Origin: Trichomonas tenax
Taxonomy: Eukaryota > Parabasalia > Trichomonadida > Trichomonadidae
Direction: 5' to 3'
DNA length: 39,432 nt
NCBI GenBank assembly: GCA_023091735.1
Contig: JALKBU010000448.1
Span: forward strand, 1 to 39,432
The position numbers were made by a program, and so were the translations under genes. The notes below the pieces were generated by a model, which was given only the letters and a program-made list of their open reading frames with translations, was not told where the DNA came from and ran no database searches. Position 1 is the stretch's first letter. Every line of letters begins with the position of its first letter. Positions 19,801 through 27,146 of this stretch are shown here, in pieces.

Positions 19801-21819
19801 CTTTGTCTTTTGTTTCTCTTTTTCAAGTAATTCATCTTTATCGTGTGATAACTTCGAAAGATTATCGATTTGCAATGAAATTTGTTGATTGCTTTCATTA
19901 TTTGTTTCTTCTAAAACTTTCATATCATTTTGTAGTCTTTGAATTTGCTTCTTTAAGCCATCAATAACATCCTGATTATCTTCATTAATTTTCTCAAATT
20001 GATTAATCTTTGTTTGCTTCTCTTTAAGTTGATCTTCGCAGTTATTTAATAACATCTGAATTTCATCATAAATCTTTCTCTTTGTTTGCTGAATTGCGAA
20101 ATTAACATCTTCGAAATTCTTATTGAACATAATTTTAAGAATGTTGAGTTGATTTGTCCACGACTCCTTTTGCTTCTTTTTCATTTCCTTCAAATCGTTC
20201 TTCAATTGATTTAATTTCAATTTTAATTTTGCGTTTTCATTTACTAATTTCTGATTTTGTGTTGTTAGTTCTTCCTTTTCGGCTTTCATGAGTATTGCTT
20301 GATAAGTTGCATTTGAATCTGAATTTTGCTTGGCTTGGAGTTGTTGTCTCAATGAAGCAATTGTGTTGTTTAATTCTTGAATTTTATTTTCGAGTTCTGG
20401 ATTTCCTTGATTTTCTAAAATGCTTTGTAAATCGCTGATATTTGAACTATTATCATCATCCAATACTGGAGTTTGTTTTGGTGCATCTAATTGTGCTTTA
20501 AGGAAATTTATTTGATGATTTAATTGTGAGTTTTGATCCAACAAACTTTGGTTTTCGCCATCAAGTTCTTGAACTCTTTTTCTCAAATTCTCGAGTTCTG
20601 TCTTGAATGGATTCACTCTATCCCTTGGAGAAGAAATAGAAGAGTTGTTTAAGTTATCATATTTCTTTTGCAAATCTTCAATTAAATTCTTTTGCGCAGA
20701 ATTGATTTGTTTTAATTTTTCAATTTCGCTATTATTTGTTTTAGAATCAGATTGTGTCTTAATAAGTTGATTTTGAATATCATCATATTGTGATTTTAAC
20801 TTATCGTAATCATTTGCTATCGCTTTCTTTTCTTGTTCGATTTTTGAATTTTGATCATTTAATCTGTTATTTGTTTGCTGAAGAATTTCGTTTTCTCTCA
20901 CTTTGTTTTTCATTTGTTTCTCGTTTTCTGCAATTTGGTTTTGTAAATTTGCTATTTGGTCTTGAAAAATATTTGATTTAACAGGAGATTCAGTATTTTG
21001 GCCTTGCGACAATCTAAATATCTCATTCCTTGCGTCAGCAAGTTCCATTGTCCTCTGTCCAATCAAATTCTCTTGTTCTTGATTTCTTTGTTGTAAATCT
21101 TTGTTAATTTCACGCAAATCGATGAGTTCTTGAGGATCTACTTTGTTATTTTCAACCTTGTTATTGAGCTGCTCTTGAAGAAGCTCGATTTTCTCTAGAA
21201 GTTGACAATTTTCTTGAAATAATTCTTCTTGTTGAAGACGTCCATAACGTTCAGAAGCAGCTCTCCTCAACTCAATTGTAATGTTTTTCATGTTAACAAC
21301 GTTCAATTGAGGTAAAATATGCGTGATATACAATTCTGAAGACAAATCTCGCGATATCGGAGTTCCTTCTATATCTAGAAGTGTCAAATTCTTCAAATCT
21401 GATAATTTTTGCAGCTCTAAAATGTTGCTTAATGGATTAAAATTCAATCTGAATTGTCTTAAAACTGTTAAATTCTTTATAGAACGCGGTATTTGGCTGA
21501 TTTGGTTGTGATTTAACGTAGCAGACCTTAAAAGATGCAATTTAGTCAGTGGCGTGATGTCTGTAATTTCATTATATGAAAAATTAATTTGTGTTAGGTT
21601 TCGAAGCGACTGTATGCTGCTAATGTCTTTAATTCCGTGCCCTATCAAACTTAAGCTGTCTAAATTAACGAATTTCTGAATTGGTTCAATATTCGCGATA
21701 TAACCACGCTTAGGAGAATAATCAAAACGTATCGACTGAATGTCGTCGGCGTTTTTGGAGTCCGTCAGGCCCTCGATGAACTTGTCGTTAAAAATTAATC
21801 GAGGGACTGTGTTCTTCAT
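10894..21819 (-). CDS. Giant leucine-rich-repeat and coiled-coil protein, 3641 aa
   Basis: The frame is open from a GTG at 21849, but the first ATG is at 21819 (MKNTVPRLIF), which I take as the start. Residues about 45-185 hold SDS22-type leucine-rich repeats (NLDSLSLIGHGIKDISSIQ, NLTQINFSYNEITDITPL, LRSATLNHNQISQIP, NLTLLDIEGTPI), closed by an LRR-cap-like HILPQLNVVN segment and ELRRAASERYGR. From about residue 195 to the end it is heptad-rich coiled coil almost without proline. LRR plus a very long coiled coil is the layout of centriolin-type centrosomal proteins, and trichomonads also have fibres (costa, basal-body rootlets) made of giant coiled coils, so a cytoskeletal role is inferred. 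A 49-residue (7-heptad) repeat occurs about residues 1470-1590. There are no frame breaks in 10.9 kb, which argues for strong selection. Confidence 0.92.
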   Translation of the reverse strand: MKNTVPRLIFNDKFIEGLTDSKNADDIQSIRFDYSPKRGYIANIEPIQKFVNLDSLSLIGHGIKDISSIQSLRNLTQINFSYNEITDITPLTKLHLLRSATLNHNQISQIPRSIKNLTVLRQFRLNFNPLSNILELQKLSDLKNLTLLDIEGTPISRDLSSELYITHILPQLNVVNMKNITIELRRAASERYGRLQQEELFQENCQLLEKIELLQEQLNNKVENNKVDPQELIDLREINKDLQQRNQEQENLIGQRTMELADARNEIFRLSQGQNTESPVKSNIFQDQIANLQNQIAENEKQMKNKVRENEILQQTNNRLNDQNSKIEQEKKAIANDYDKLKSQYDDIQNQLIKTQSDSKTNNSEIEKLKQINSAQKNLIEDLQKKYDNLNNSSISSPRDRVNPFKTELENLRKRVQELDGENQSLLDQNSQLNHQINFLKAQLDAPKQTPVLDDDNSSNISDLQSILENQGNPELENKIQELNNTIASLRQQLQAKQNSDSNATYQAILMKAEKEELTTQNQKLVNENAKLKLKLNQLKNDLKEMKKKQKESWTNQLNILKIMFNKNFEDVNFAIQQTKRKIYDEIQMLLNNCEDQLKEKQTKINQFEKINEDNQDVIDGLKKQIQRLQNDMKVLEETNNESNQQISLQIDNLSKLSHDKDELLEKEKQKTKNLENKLNQADADYKDSLNNIKKQYEDKIKQMQTEIEELKQKLFDNEIDDLREELKREKQKNSALENKVDEKDSTISALKEKLEENSKINDYLSQEIKQNKDAILAKDNEIQNLKRKVDELTKKFNECELAKNGNQQNISKLQSENETLISKNQSLSDQVKDNNNTINDLSSQLQQLQSKCDNLTQLSSKQKEEIESLKMTVVELQQSVKSLQEKNKSQDMKLIEAQAQLQSEKMKVERLANENKDLKALNDDLNSKAMDIPRLNDEINLLRESEKDLTEQNAEKARIIDDLTKEMGELRKQLEELSENYNGIVQKLEITEKVNKAAVDDFKRQIQDLKERNNELENELENLSKENSELKTRIMTLEKDEKEFNDTKEKLQEVLKQISELEVQITEIKLKSVPNTDYNKLRVKNTDLEQQIRELKRLLAVDEANKQIIQQKDREIASLNTEITDLQSQVKQLIGETQNISELQSSVMKEKTIKNENDNLKTTINDKDIQIFELEKKLNLANLKIQQEASKNEQLNKELQFAQKAYNEASTAATTLKEMIATKDAEIEALQDEISRKESELEELGQSNMNNLETLNTLKNTISQQSLKLTDFDSNANKIAKLKSQLAEKDQQIELLGNSVSHCEGIIKEKDKTIESQGNLIKSLEETKKKLLAQNVEDKKQIDDLQKSLSLKSSDIRTQQIDLQNQITKLQNEINQKTSEINSLNNKISNLTLDLSSKNEIIDKLDKENKNIMLDQAKNSTDKESKYKQIQQLNERITQIAADKDEQIQQLNDLLKQNSLDKDKEIEDLNEKLIQMESDKDNQIAELKNQIQEHIMKNKQLNQNTSEKDNQVKSLQNESQNKDKEIENLRKQIDELKNQYQEQIEKAKQMNQASSEKENQMKNLQNESQNKDKEIENLKQQVDELKNNLNNKENQAQSLQADLDELNKSKNQLNTSNESYVEEIRKLSDQLRVLSQLKEDADEKVNQLTKTSDERLRQIESLTKQKEKLSKEVDELNQKLKEISLLKENIDDEYYKLKRQVDEQNVISTQQNAKIEMLKNQLNDQNKTIADLKMLIEESDNLNFLVSTLRPENERLKRSVAQLTSQLESISNENQTNANKLHESIAEINAIKRKLDNQTIEYSALMKQIESISKDNDITHKSLIEAQKNAESIRKELEGIRLNNSDLQSELDSVIESRKQSETALAKTMQQLQEAKKINTESSLKFESMNNDLVRTKKENEELKSQLEQSISQFNSTNRDNDDYKSKYEDTLSKLNSIKQGNTQIADDYEATSKELNQVKRNIEQLKSKLDATIKELQSTTDDLSDYKKKFESAKANLEIAKNESDKYKKKCKEFELSQFDHENLVSKYNNAIDENIKLKSKIDSTNKVNSDLNDETRQLKAKINDLQLEKEDFDHKMNLAQKKHANELEQLHATLSMLQKQYDTTSQRLVFVESENGNLKLTISRKSTEINQLQSHLQDQEAFLSQSKLASTANNQTLEKAENEISKLKKLNSDLSREKDVLNEKVKDLNEEVSDLREKIKNIQNENNKLQSLTQTQSNQLKSTQDENNDLRSLKQDNLSYKSLLNDAKKQINSLKSQLDEEKEKFIKIQEEMKQKENLLIEQLKKMKSEASNIRKVISKQEKVIKKLNSKVESLSSENEEIKQSKSEEISSIEEDYSNKVQELESIKRDMNQKENRIKKLESSINNVTNTIKSKNEEIVTLKKQHSDDEIVINKLKSTISDKEKENQSMSEVIDQLRKSDSEKSDLIEQLQTESQDNQANLTQTAKQNNSLQNENSQLQNTIQKLKNELDSIKDALSIKEDALTKAQKSLNERQLTFNENSRSLKDKDNKLQNLQAQLNNYEMENSSKQKQIDRLIKENTSMKEKLTILEFRSGSFDKKIAEKEEEIQNLESDLNKLKRESLMNQDLAKIIDDLRTTIHQNNQDNNAKLDKIQLENNSLRQEIKLQKSQIKSLQNDIENNQKDHENIVEKNEELESSLTNMKMKYDDLVSHNNKLQSENKELKSSNESIKQNLQQVMKDGEQLKSRNNELQTEISNLQSDIRNKEHEIQRLSFNESKLKNLDEIVKDLKKEICEKSSEIEELSHELSLKSEEIYSVSCSSNSIKNELHSKSDKIKNLEQKVNKLKKSDERVKKLEIEVHDKSLIIENLEAELRNVQADHDMQITESHEKINELEAEIRKLEREIENKEHQKKQIQTAQSKLQNDLEKLKQTNNIQAATIQQLNLENSQIKDEIKSKEETLREFESNLTDLKNDLMSKSKQIDSLRKTQENNENDMILTINDQKRQINDMKNEIKERELRIEDLTQRTIHLDNQENDSLKHKIELLENDNATLKTKYEDAKNENNKLRAKIDNLNDIISKTKNQSLSLENRINNLENQIHSHTSTIASKDEEIENLEKSKSSLITSVKDKDDEILELKKQNQENEKTINDSKQETEKMTKLIKALNAKVKSLENEIKSLQNTIKDKDDIVKNLTKENKELNEHKHSAISEISSIEDNNHKLEERNEELVQIVEKLQRDCNKSRNDNINLSKDIKKLKEIINQQEREKEELSHTISSLQEENEITKKYNEDKTKSIDQLKDENQTLKKTKMEQLFEIRRLEDELEHTKSELSQSQSDFSLHLKSVSDEKSSEIETLKRQLDNIKMSPPQLSNLIKNLTLSKQSIYDNDPKYIEKLQKEIENLKTMISEMKKENEKLQEQISEGTILQRENYQLKKDIDDKKDRMNELVRERELRKSLEIKIQKLIEDDKSKNSLIQRIKRKEEESREELFRVREEMKVMERVSAEKESAFKKLSMEHKQILESLKNDNPNQENIIMPNETKCDHDSFIKINNEVEQKLESIQEALNIAKLENEKLAKRLHQTETENKSLKNIIKMSDDLSSSESLEHISTMEGEIKALKREKKSSEKSFSKALKRMESKIEELKLFFNEIASVISNSNENENITKMSDKIKSIIARAKNE

Positions 21820-22503
21820 TGGCGGGCTTTTGAGAAAATAAACGGTCACCCAAAAATTTATTTTATTTTTGTGTTGTTTTTTATTTTAAATTTATATATA
21901 ACATTCGATGTGGAGCTTATTTTACATAAAATTTTTAAATTTTATTTATACTCAAAAGCTCACCAAATTCATTTCGTCATAACTCGATATTAAATCATAA
22001 CAATAGCTTGAAAACTTATAAGCTCAGTCTCATATATCATTCAATATATTGCAGCATAAATATACCGATATAAATTTTATGTATAATGGATTTTAGTTAA
22101 TTTTTATGCCTCGTGATTTTATTTTTTTTTTATCAATGTTTCTTTAATTATTGGAATACAGATAACAAATATACGTGTAATTTGAAGGATTGTGGATCAA
22201 ATATGATAAAGGATGCTATTCATCGTTGAAGTTTAAATCTTGTTTTTTTTTTGATATTCACAGTTTTGATAAAATTTATTTTAAAAATTTAATGATATCT
22301 AGCAGTTAATTGATTATTTAGACATCATTGCTTGAACTTATTGAAGCATCCATTATAGGTGAATCTAAAGGGGTAAACGCAGAGTCTTCAAGTTCTTTAT
22401 TAAACACGGAATGTACAAATTATGGCAAATCTGGGTATGTAAATACAAGAGTTTAAGATAAAAAACAATAAAATAGTTGATACTAATAAGTCGAATCGAT
22501 ATA
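21820..22503. other. Intergenic, nothing firm
   Basis: Upstream region of the giant gene. TTTTCTCAAAAG lies 12-23 bases before its ATG and is an imperfect Inr (TCAAA instead of TCAYW). A short plus-strand frame around 22321-22460 (LLELIEASIIGESKG) looks protein-like but cannot be assigned. Confidence 0.4.
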
Positions 22504-23430
22504 TTAGTAATCGCTCTCTATAGTGAAGTCCATCATTGACCTAATTTCTGAATTATCATCCTCTTCATCAGAGGATTCTTGAGGTAGGGTTAATTAATTC
22601 ATCATATATAAAAGAACAAAATCAATTGCCAATATGTGACAACTAAAATCACTCTACATAGTATATGAGGTAAATGCCAGATAGCTGCTGGGATAAAGTC
22701 AAAATATGTTGATTTTATTGAAATAATGCATTGAAAAAGGCTGTAGAGAAAGTGCATATCTTTGCTACAATAACTGTATTTCTAGGAAAGAAATCACTTG
22801 CTCCTGAGAATATAAAACAATATGAAATAATATATGACATGAATCGGAATTTTCACGAATTTATAACTGTAATCTTCAAAATTGCTATAAACTCTCATAT
22901 AATCATTACTTCCATATGCTGGAAATTCGGTGAAAAAAATCACTATTCTGAATGCAAGCCAAGGAAGATTCAAAAGAAAAAAATCTTATAATTCAGAAAA
23001 TGATTTTCAGACCTTTTATGCTGACAATTGCTAATGATCTGAAGATTGCGGAAGTATAATATAAAAATGTTGTCGTTTCTAAAGTTCTAACTATATAAAA
23101 TATTTTCATTAATGCAGCTTGGTAGGGATCTGCTCCAAATCTAACAATTAGAATATAAACATATAAAATTTGGTTAATGCTTTTCACAAGACAAAAAATA
23201 CTGGCTGGGCATGTTAAATACCGCATTGCACCAGAAACTTCACGTTTTGTTTTAACTATGTAATAGAAAAAAGGCAAACATAATAAAAATGTTAATGCAA
23301 TCTCAATCAAATCGATTGTATCATCAAACTTATCCCCGTATAGTGAACTATACCATGATTGAACATTGCATAACCAGCAAAAAACACTTCTTTGATACTG
23401 AAATTGATGAAGGTTGTATATTATCGGCAT
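22504..23430 (-). pseudogene. Decayed multi-spanning membrane protein, possibly receptor-like
   Basis: From ATG at 23430 a 145-residue frame (to TGA at 22993) holds about four hydrophobic helices: LIEIALTFLLCLPFFYYIV, then CLVKSINQILYVYILIV, then segments near IFYIVRTLETTTFLYYTSA. Further left in other frames come MSYIISYCFIFSGASDFF and NTVIVAKICTFSTAFFNALF, which read like two more helices, and then an acidic serine-rich tail (TLPQESSDEEDDNSE) ending IESDY and TAA at 22504. Taken together this looks like one six- or seven-helix protein with a phosphorylatable tail, broken by frameshifts. A GPCR-like origin is only inference; the 145-aa N-terminal part alone could still be expressed. Confidence 0.4.
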
Positions 23431-23858
23431 CACGAGGTTCTATGCTTAAATTGTAAACTTTTGAAAAAAACGATTCTCTCAATCATAAATGAGGGGAATG
23501 AATGATAATTTAGTGGATAATGACATGTAAATTCTGAGATATTTTATATGACAAATAAGCATTGTTCAAGAAAGAAATTCATAATGCAAACAACCCACAA
23601 CTTCGATAGAAATCTGTCTAAATTTCACTGCTTCAGCAAATGATGCCATTATTTTTGATTTCATGAATTTTAAAACAAAATGATCATATTTTCAATGTGT
23701 TGTTAATATTATGCTATAATTTTTTATAAATGTGGTCTACACAGACTGTATATTGTTGGGGACAACTTTGGAATGATAATATAAAGGTTTTGTTAACAAA
23801 AATGAAAATGTAAAAAAAACCTGAACGTTAAAAATTTTCTTCTTGTCAAAAAAAAAAA
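23431..23858. other. Divergent intergenic region
   Basis: About 430 bp between the decayed membrane-protein gene and the gene at 23859. Directly before that gene is GTCAAAAAAAAAAA, an imperfect Inr. Nothing else recognised. Confidence 0.4.
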
Positions 23859-24812
23859 ATGAATCCAATTCCAAATTCTGTTCACATTTGTTCACTGCAG
23901 ACATCAGCGATAAAGAAAATTGCTCAGCAAGCAGTCGAAGAAGCAGAGAATGGAGACAAAATGACCGCTTTCAGACTTAAATGGCTGAATGTTGCAATGG
24001 AGTACAACAGACAGAAGCAAATGCAGTACGTCTTCGCCAATCTCGGCTCCAAAGGCAAAAGCCCTGCATTTAGAGCAATCAGAATGCGTCCATTCTGGCA
24101 CTTTTGGAGAAAAGAATCTTTGCGCATCGATTGGAATGAAATAAGAGAAAATATTGACCGTAAAATGATGATTCAGGACCTTTCCGAGACAACAAGATAC
24201 TTCGAGAGCCAAAGAGTTGAATTAGCGTGCAGAGCTTTCGCTCAATCTCCTCAAATTCTCAAACTTCCACTTGGTGATATTGTCAACTCGAAACCTGTTA
24301 AAGGATTATATACCTTCCAGACGCCAGACTCACTCAGGCCGGGTTATTACAACCAAGGATATAATTATGTCGAATCTGCTGCTTTGTCCACATTCTCTGA
24401 TGTCTCTGACTCTGAGGTACAGAATGACGGTGTTGATCCATGGGATAGACCTCTTGAAGAAGAATTTGTGGAACTTGCTGAAAAGAGAGGCTTCATGGAC
24501 CAACCAAAGAAAGAAACAAATAGCGAAAAGGTTGCTGCTCGTGATGTTGCAATAGAAGAACAAAATGAAAATAAATCACAGAATATTCAGATAGAACAGG
24601 TCAATGAAAAGAAGGAAGAACCTGTTGAAAAGTCATCCAAGCCAGAACCATCAAAGAACAAGAATATGTTTTTCATAATTATAGCAGCACTCGCAATTGC
24701 CGTTTTATGTGCAGCATCTTTTATAGCATTCAAGAAACTATCTGTTCCACCAAAACCAGCCCCAACTCCAACACCTGTTCCTAAGAAATCGTTATTCTCG
24801 TCTAAAAAATAA
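23859..24812 (+). CDS. Membrane-anchored protein of unknown function, 317 aa
   Basis: Complete frame starting at ATG 23859. Residues about 15-175 are a basic, aromatic, probably helical domain (KWLNVAMEYNRQKQMQYVF, RPFWHFWRKESLRIDW) that I do not recognise. Residues about 190-265 are acidic and low complexity. One strong membrane helix, residues 270-291 (MFFIIIAALAIAVLCAASFI), follows, then a 26-residue proline/lysine tail (PKPAPTPTPVPKK). There is no N-terminal signal peptide, so the protein is probably anchored by the C-terminal helix with its large domain in the cytosol and the short tail on the other side. No enzymatic motif is visible. It converges with the U2AF gene, 65 bp between stops. 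Confidence 0.85.
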   Translation: MNPIPNSVHICSLQTSAIKKIAQQAVEEAENGDKMTAFRLKWLNVAMEYNRQKQMQYVFANLGSKGKSPAFRAIRMRPFWHFWRKESLRIDWNEIRENIDRKMMIQDLSETTRYFESQRVELACRAFAQSPQILKLPLGDIVNSKPVKGLYTFQTPDSLRPGYYNQGYNYVESAALSTFSDVSDSEVQNDGVDPWDRPLEEEFVELAEKRGFMDQPKKETNSEKVAARDVAIEEQNENKSQNIQIEQVNEKKEEPVEKSSKPEPSKNKNMFFIIIAALAIAVLCAASFIAFKKLSVPPKPAPTPTPVPKKSLFSSKK

Positions 24813-24877
24813 ACTTATTTGAATTTATTGTCTTAGCCTAAAACATTGTTTTGATAAGGATAATATATATTTACATT

Positions 24878-26077
24878 TCACATTTGCTCTTCGACAGATG
24901 TAACAATCATTCTTCCTTCGTATCTTCTACCGGTCAAAGCGATTTGTGCACGCTTTGCAGCTTCAGCAGAATCGTATTGTAACTTGATTACGCCATAGTC
25001 ACTCGGGAAAGGAAGAGCTTCAAGTTTGCAATCGAGAATGCGGCCAAATTTCTGACATTCGTCAGTGATATCAGCCAAAAATTCGGCTGTAAGTTCTTGA
25101 TCCATCAAAACATATTCCTTTGCAATATTATACAGGTATAAAACTGTTTCTTTTCCAACTTGGGCTTCTTCAGTTGTTGTCTGAACAAGAGATGAAACTG
25201 GAAGCTCGGTATTAAGAATATCAGCAATGCAAGCATCTTTGATCAAATTCGGAGCAACAACACTGACAAATTGGGATGGACCACCGTACAACTGTACTTG
25301 TTTCCTTTCTAATTCAGTTTGAATATTAGGAATGGCTGATGGAGGAAGGAAAGATGGACGGATAATGAAATCCTTGCCTTCATGAATAGAAATGTCTGTA
25401 ACTGCTCTATAGACTTGGGAATCATCTGTCAATGAGACAATAGCGTAATTGCATCCATTTGGAATGAAGACCTTGGAAACTTGATATTTCGGTTCGAAAA
25501 GTTCATAGATTGATCGTTCATCCATTTCCTGATCGCGGAATTCAACATAAATTGTGTCCTTAATCTGGTTCTCGTCAATGGAGAACGAAACAACCTCATT
25601 GTTGAAATGCGAGTTATCTGGCCAAAGAATGTGTATGTCACGTCCGTTGTAGATCAATGTCTTTCCAATAGAAACGGCAGCCTCAGCTGTGTTGGCGCTC
25701 TTGAAAGTAATATAGCCATCGAAGGATTCCGGACGGAATTCGATGTTTTCGATTGGGTTTGGATCTGAAATTAATTTCTTTTTCAGCAACTGCTGGACAA
25801 CGAAGCGTCCTAACATATCTGCTGTCATATCCGGCGGAATGTTGATAGCCATGACTTTCCTCTTCGAAGCAGCGCTCTGTGGGGACTTCATGGAACTTGG
25901 GAAAATTATGCCACCGAGTGGTTTGATCTTCTCGATAAGTTTCGTGATTTCGGGATGAATCGGGGCGTAGTAGCCTGGTGGCATGCCGATGGTGTAGCCC
26001 ATGCTCTCGAATTCTTCTGGAGATGTGAACCAGCCGCCTCTCAACTGGTCGTTGTTTTTGTATCCAAAATCGTTCAT
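24878..26077 (-). CDS. U2AF2: U2AF large subunit (U2AF65-like) splicing factor
   Basis: 399 residues with three RRM-type folds and no RS domain. Residues 16-45 (GGWF, then MPPGYYAPIHPEITKL) resemble the W-x-x-PPPGFxxI segment through which U2AF65 binds the small subunit. RRM1 is about 73-153 (KVMAINIPPDMT, DGYITFKSANTAEAA) and RRM2 about 174-240 (DTIYVEFRDQEMDE, YAIVSL). The C-terminal U2AF-homology motif, about 310-395, is the clearest part: YLYNIAKEYVLMDQELTAEF, DECQKFGRILDCKLE, GVIKLQYDSAEAAKRAQIAL and GRRYEGRMIVT, with RRY in place of the usual R-x-F. By family knowledge it recognises the 3' splice site and recruits U2 snRNP. Its presence fits trichomonads, which splice few introns. An Inr precedes the ATG. 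Confidence 0.9.
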   Translation of the reverse strand: MNDFGYKNNDQLRGGWFTSPEEFESMGYTIGMPPGYYAPIHPEITKLIEKIKPLGGIIFPSSMKSPQSAASKRKVMAINIPPDMTADMLGRFVVQQLLKKKLISDPNPIENIEFRPESFDGYITFKSANTAEAAVSIGKTLIYNGRDIHILWPDNSHFNNEVVSFSIDENQIKDTIYVEFRDQEMDERSIYELFEPKYQVSKVFIPNGCNYAIVSLTDDSQVYRAVTDISIHEGKDFIIRPSFLPPSAIPNIQTELERKQVQLYGGPSQFVSVVAPNLIKDACIADILNTELPVSSLVQTTTEEAQVGKETVLYLYNIAKEYVLMDQELTAEFLADITDECQKFGRILDCKLEALPFPSDYGVIKLQYDSAEAAKRAQIALTGRRYEGRMIVTSVEEQM

Positions 26078-26078
26078 T

Positions 26079-26083
26079 TATGA
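26079..26083 (-). promoter_or_regulatory. Inr-like element of the U2AF gene
   Basis: The minus strand reads TTCATAAATG: TCATA fits TCAYW and sits one base before the start codon. Confidence 0.55.
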
Positions 26084-26573
26084 AGTTATAATTTTGATTA
26101 AAATTTGTTTTTGACATCTTGTTAGAAAAGTTGATGGCAAAATTAATTTTGGCAGAAGTATCGTATTTACATGGCAGAAAAAGATTATTCATTATATAGT
26201 TTGAAAAAGGGAATATATGATTAAATTTAAGTTAGTTTTTGAAGTTTCATAATGCTGATGTCCTATATAGTTGCTTGGATGAATCTAATTTGTAAGCCAT
26301 CAGACTCTTAGGAGCATATACAAAACAATTTCATCAGACTTAAAGATTCTTCTTAAGTTCATGAACTTGAGAACATTTCTAAGGGTAGTATAAATCATTA
26401 TCATAAAGAATTGCATTCAGAAATCACTCTGTTTTTCTGATCATTCGAAATTAAAATATAGTGATTTTGTATCTGTATTATGCTAGCAAAAGTTTATGTG
26501 GACAAAATTATACGTTTTTCGCCGATGAATTTAAGAAATGATGTATAATATTATACAAAACCTGATTTCAAAC
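26084..26573. other. Intergenic, with one short palindrome
   Basis: About 490 bp. A 14-bp perfect palindrome, AAGTTCATGAACTT, lies at 26355-26368. No other feature is supported. Confidence 0.4.
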
Positions 26574-27146
26574 TTATACATAATTATATGGTGCAGGTTG
26601 CTGAGCATTGTATGGATCCTGTACGGGTGGCTGTTGACCATAGTTTGGAGGATATCCAGGCGGTGGTGCGTAATTTTGCGGATATTCTTGATCAGGCGAT
26701 GGATAGTTCGATGGATAACCTGGCGAGGAAGGTGGGCATTGACTAGGGCCAGGCTGCGGATATTGCTGTTGATATGGTGGTGGAGGTAGGATTTGGGCAT
26801 TTGCGTTCGGGTCATAGGGGTACCCAGTAGGTTCCTTTGGAACGGATTGATCCTCATAGATTTTTTCGGCTTTGTTTGTATCCGAAGACTCAGATTTCTC
26901 TGGTTTCTTTTTGCAAAAACAGCAACACTTTTTCTTCTTATAGCAATAATAAGCAACATAAGCCACAACAAGAAAAGGTATAACATTGAATGTAAACCAC
27001 CAAGAACCTTTGGTGGTCGATCGCGAACGATATCCAGATGAGTGACTCTTCTTTCGTGACCTAGACCTAGACTTAGACTTAAGCGCTTCGCGCTGGGCAG
27101 TAAAGAGATCAAACTTGAAAAACATCACGAGAAACAGCAAAAACAT
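26574..27146 (-). CDS. Secretory membrane protein with cysteine cluster and proline-rich tail, 190 aa
   Basis: ATG at 27146 is the first in frame. Residues 1-18 (MFLLFLVMFFKFDLFTAQ) form a signal peptide. Residues 19-47 are a short basic serine/arginine segment (SKSRSRSRKKSHSS) that would lie outside or in the lumen. A membrane helix at about 49-69 (WWFTFNVIPFLVVAYVAYYCY) is followed by KKKKCCCFCKKK, a cysteine cluster next to the membrane that could be palmitoylated. The rest of the tail (about 100-190) is rich in P, Y, Q and N, with PPPPY and several PPGYP units, as in WW-domain ligands. Function unknown; a type I membrane adaptor is the likely layout. No Inr is seen. Confidence 0.85.
   Translation of the reverse strand: MFLLFLVMFFKFDLFTAQREALKSKSRSRSRKKSHSSGYRSRSTTKGSWWFTFNVIPFLVVAYVAYYCYKKKKCCCFCKKKPEKSESSDTNKAEKIYEDQSVPKEPTGYPYDPNANAQILPPPPYQQQYPQPGPSQCPPSSPGYPSNYPSPDQEYPQNYAPPPGYPPNYGQQPPVQDPYNAQQPAPYNYV

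Noticed and set aside
11000..21500. Many open frames on the plus strand opposite the giant gene
   Set aside because: They are serine/phenylalanine-rich antisense shadows of a lysine/glutamate-rich coiled coil, with no motifs of their own.
21820..21849. GTG codon ten codons upstream of the giant gene's ATG as start
   Set aside because: Eukaryotic nuclear genes start at ATG; the ATG at 21819 is the first. The same reasoning moved the starts of the ATPase (33210), polymerase (38103) and the membrane-protein remnant (23430).
22731..22991. 86-codon plus-strand frame
   Set aside because: Begins at TTG and is antisense to the decayed membrane-protein gene.
26531..27112. Alternative 193-codon minus-strand frame over the secretory-protein gene
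   Set aside because: The overlapping 190-codon frame starting at 27146 has a signal peptide, a membrane helix and an ordered proline-rich tail; the alternative has none.
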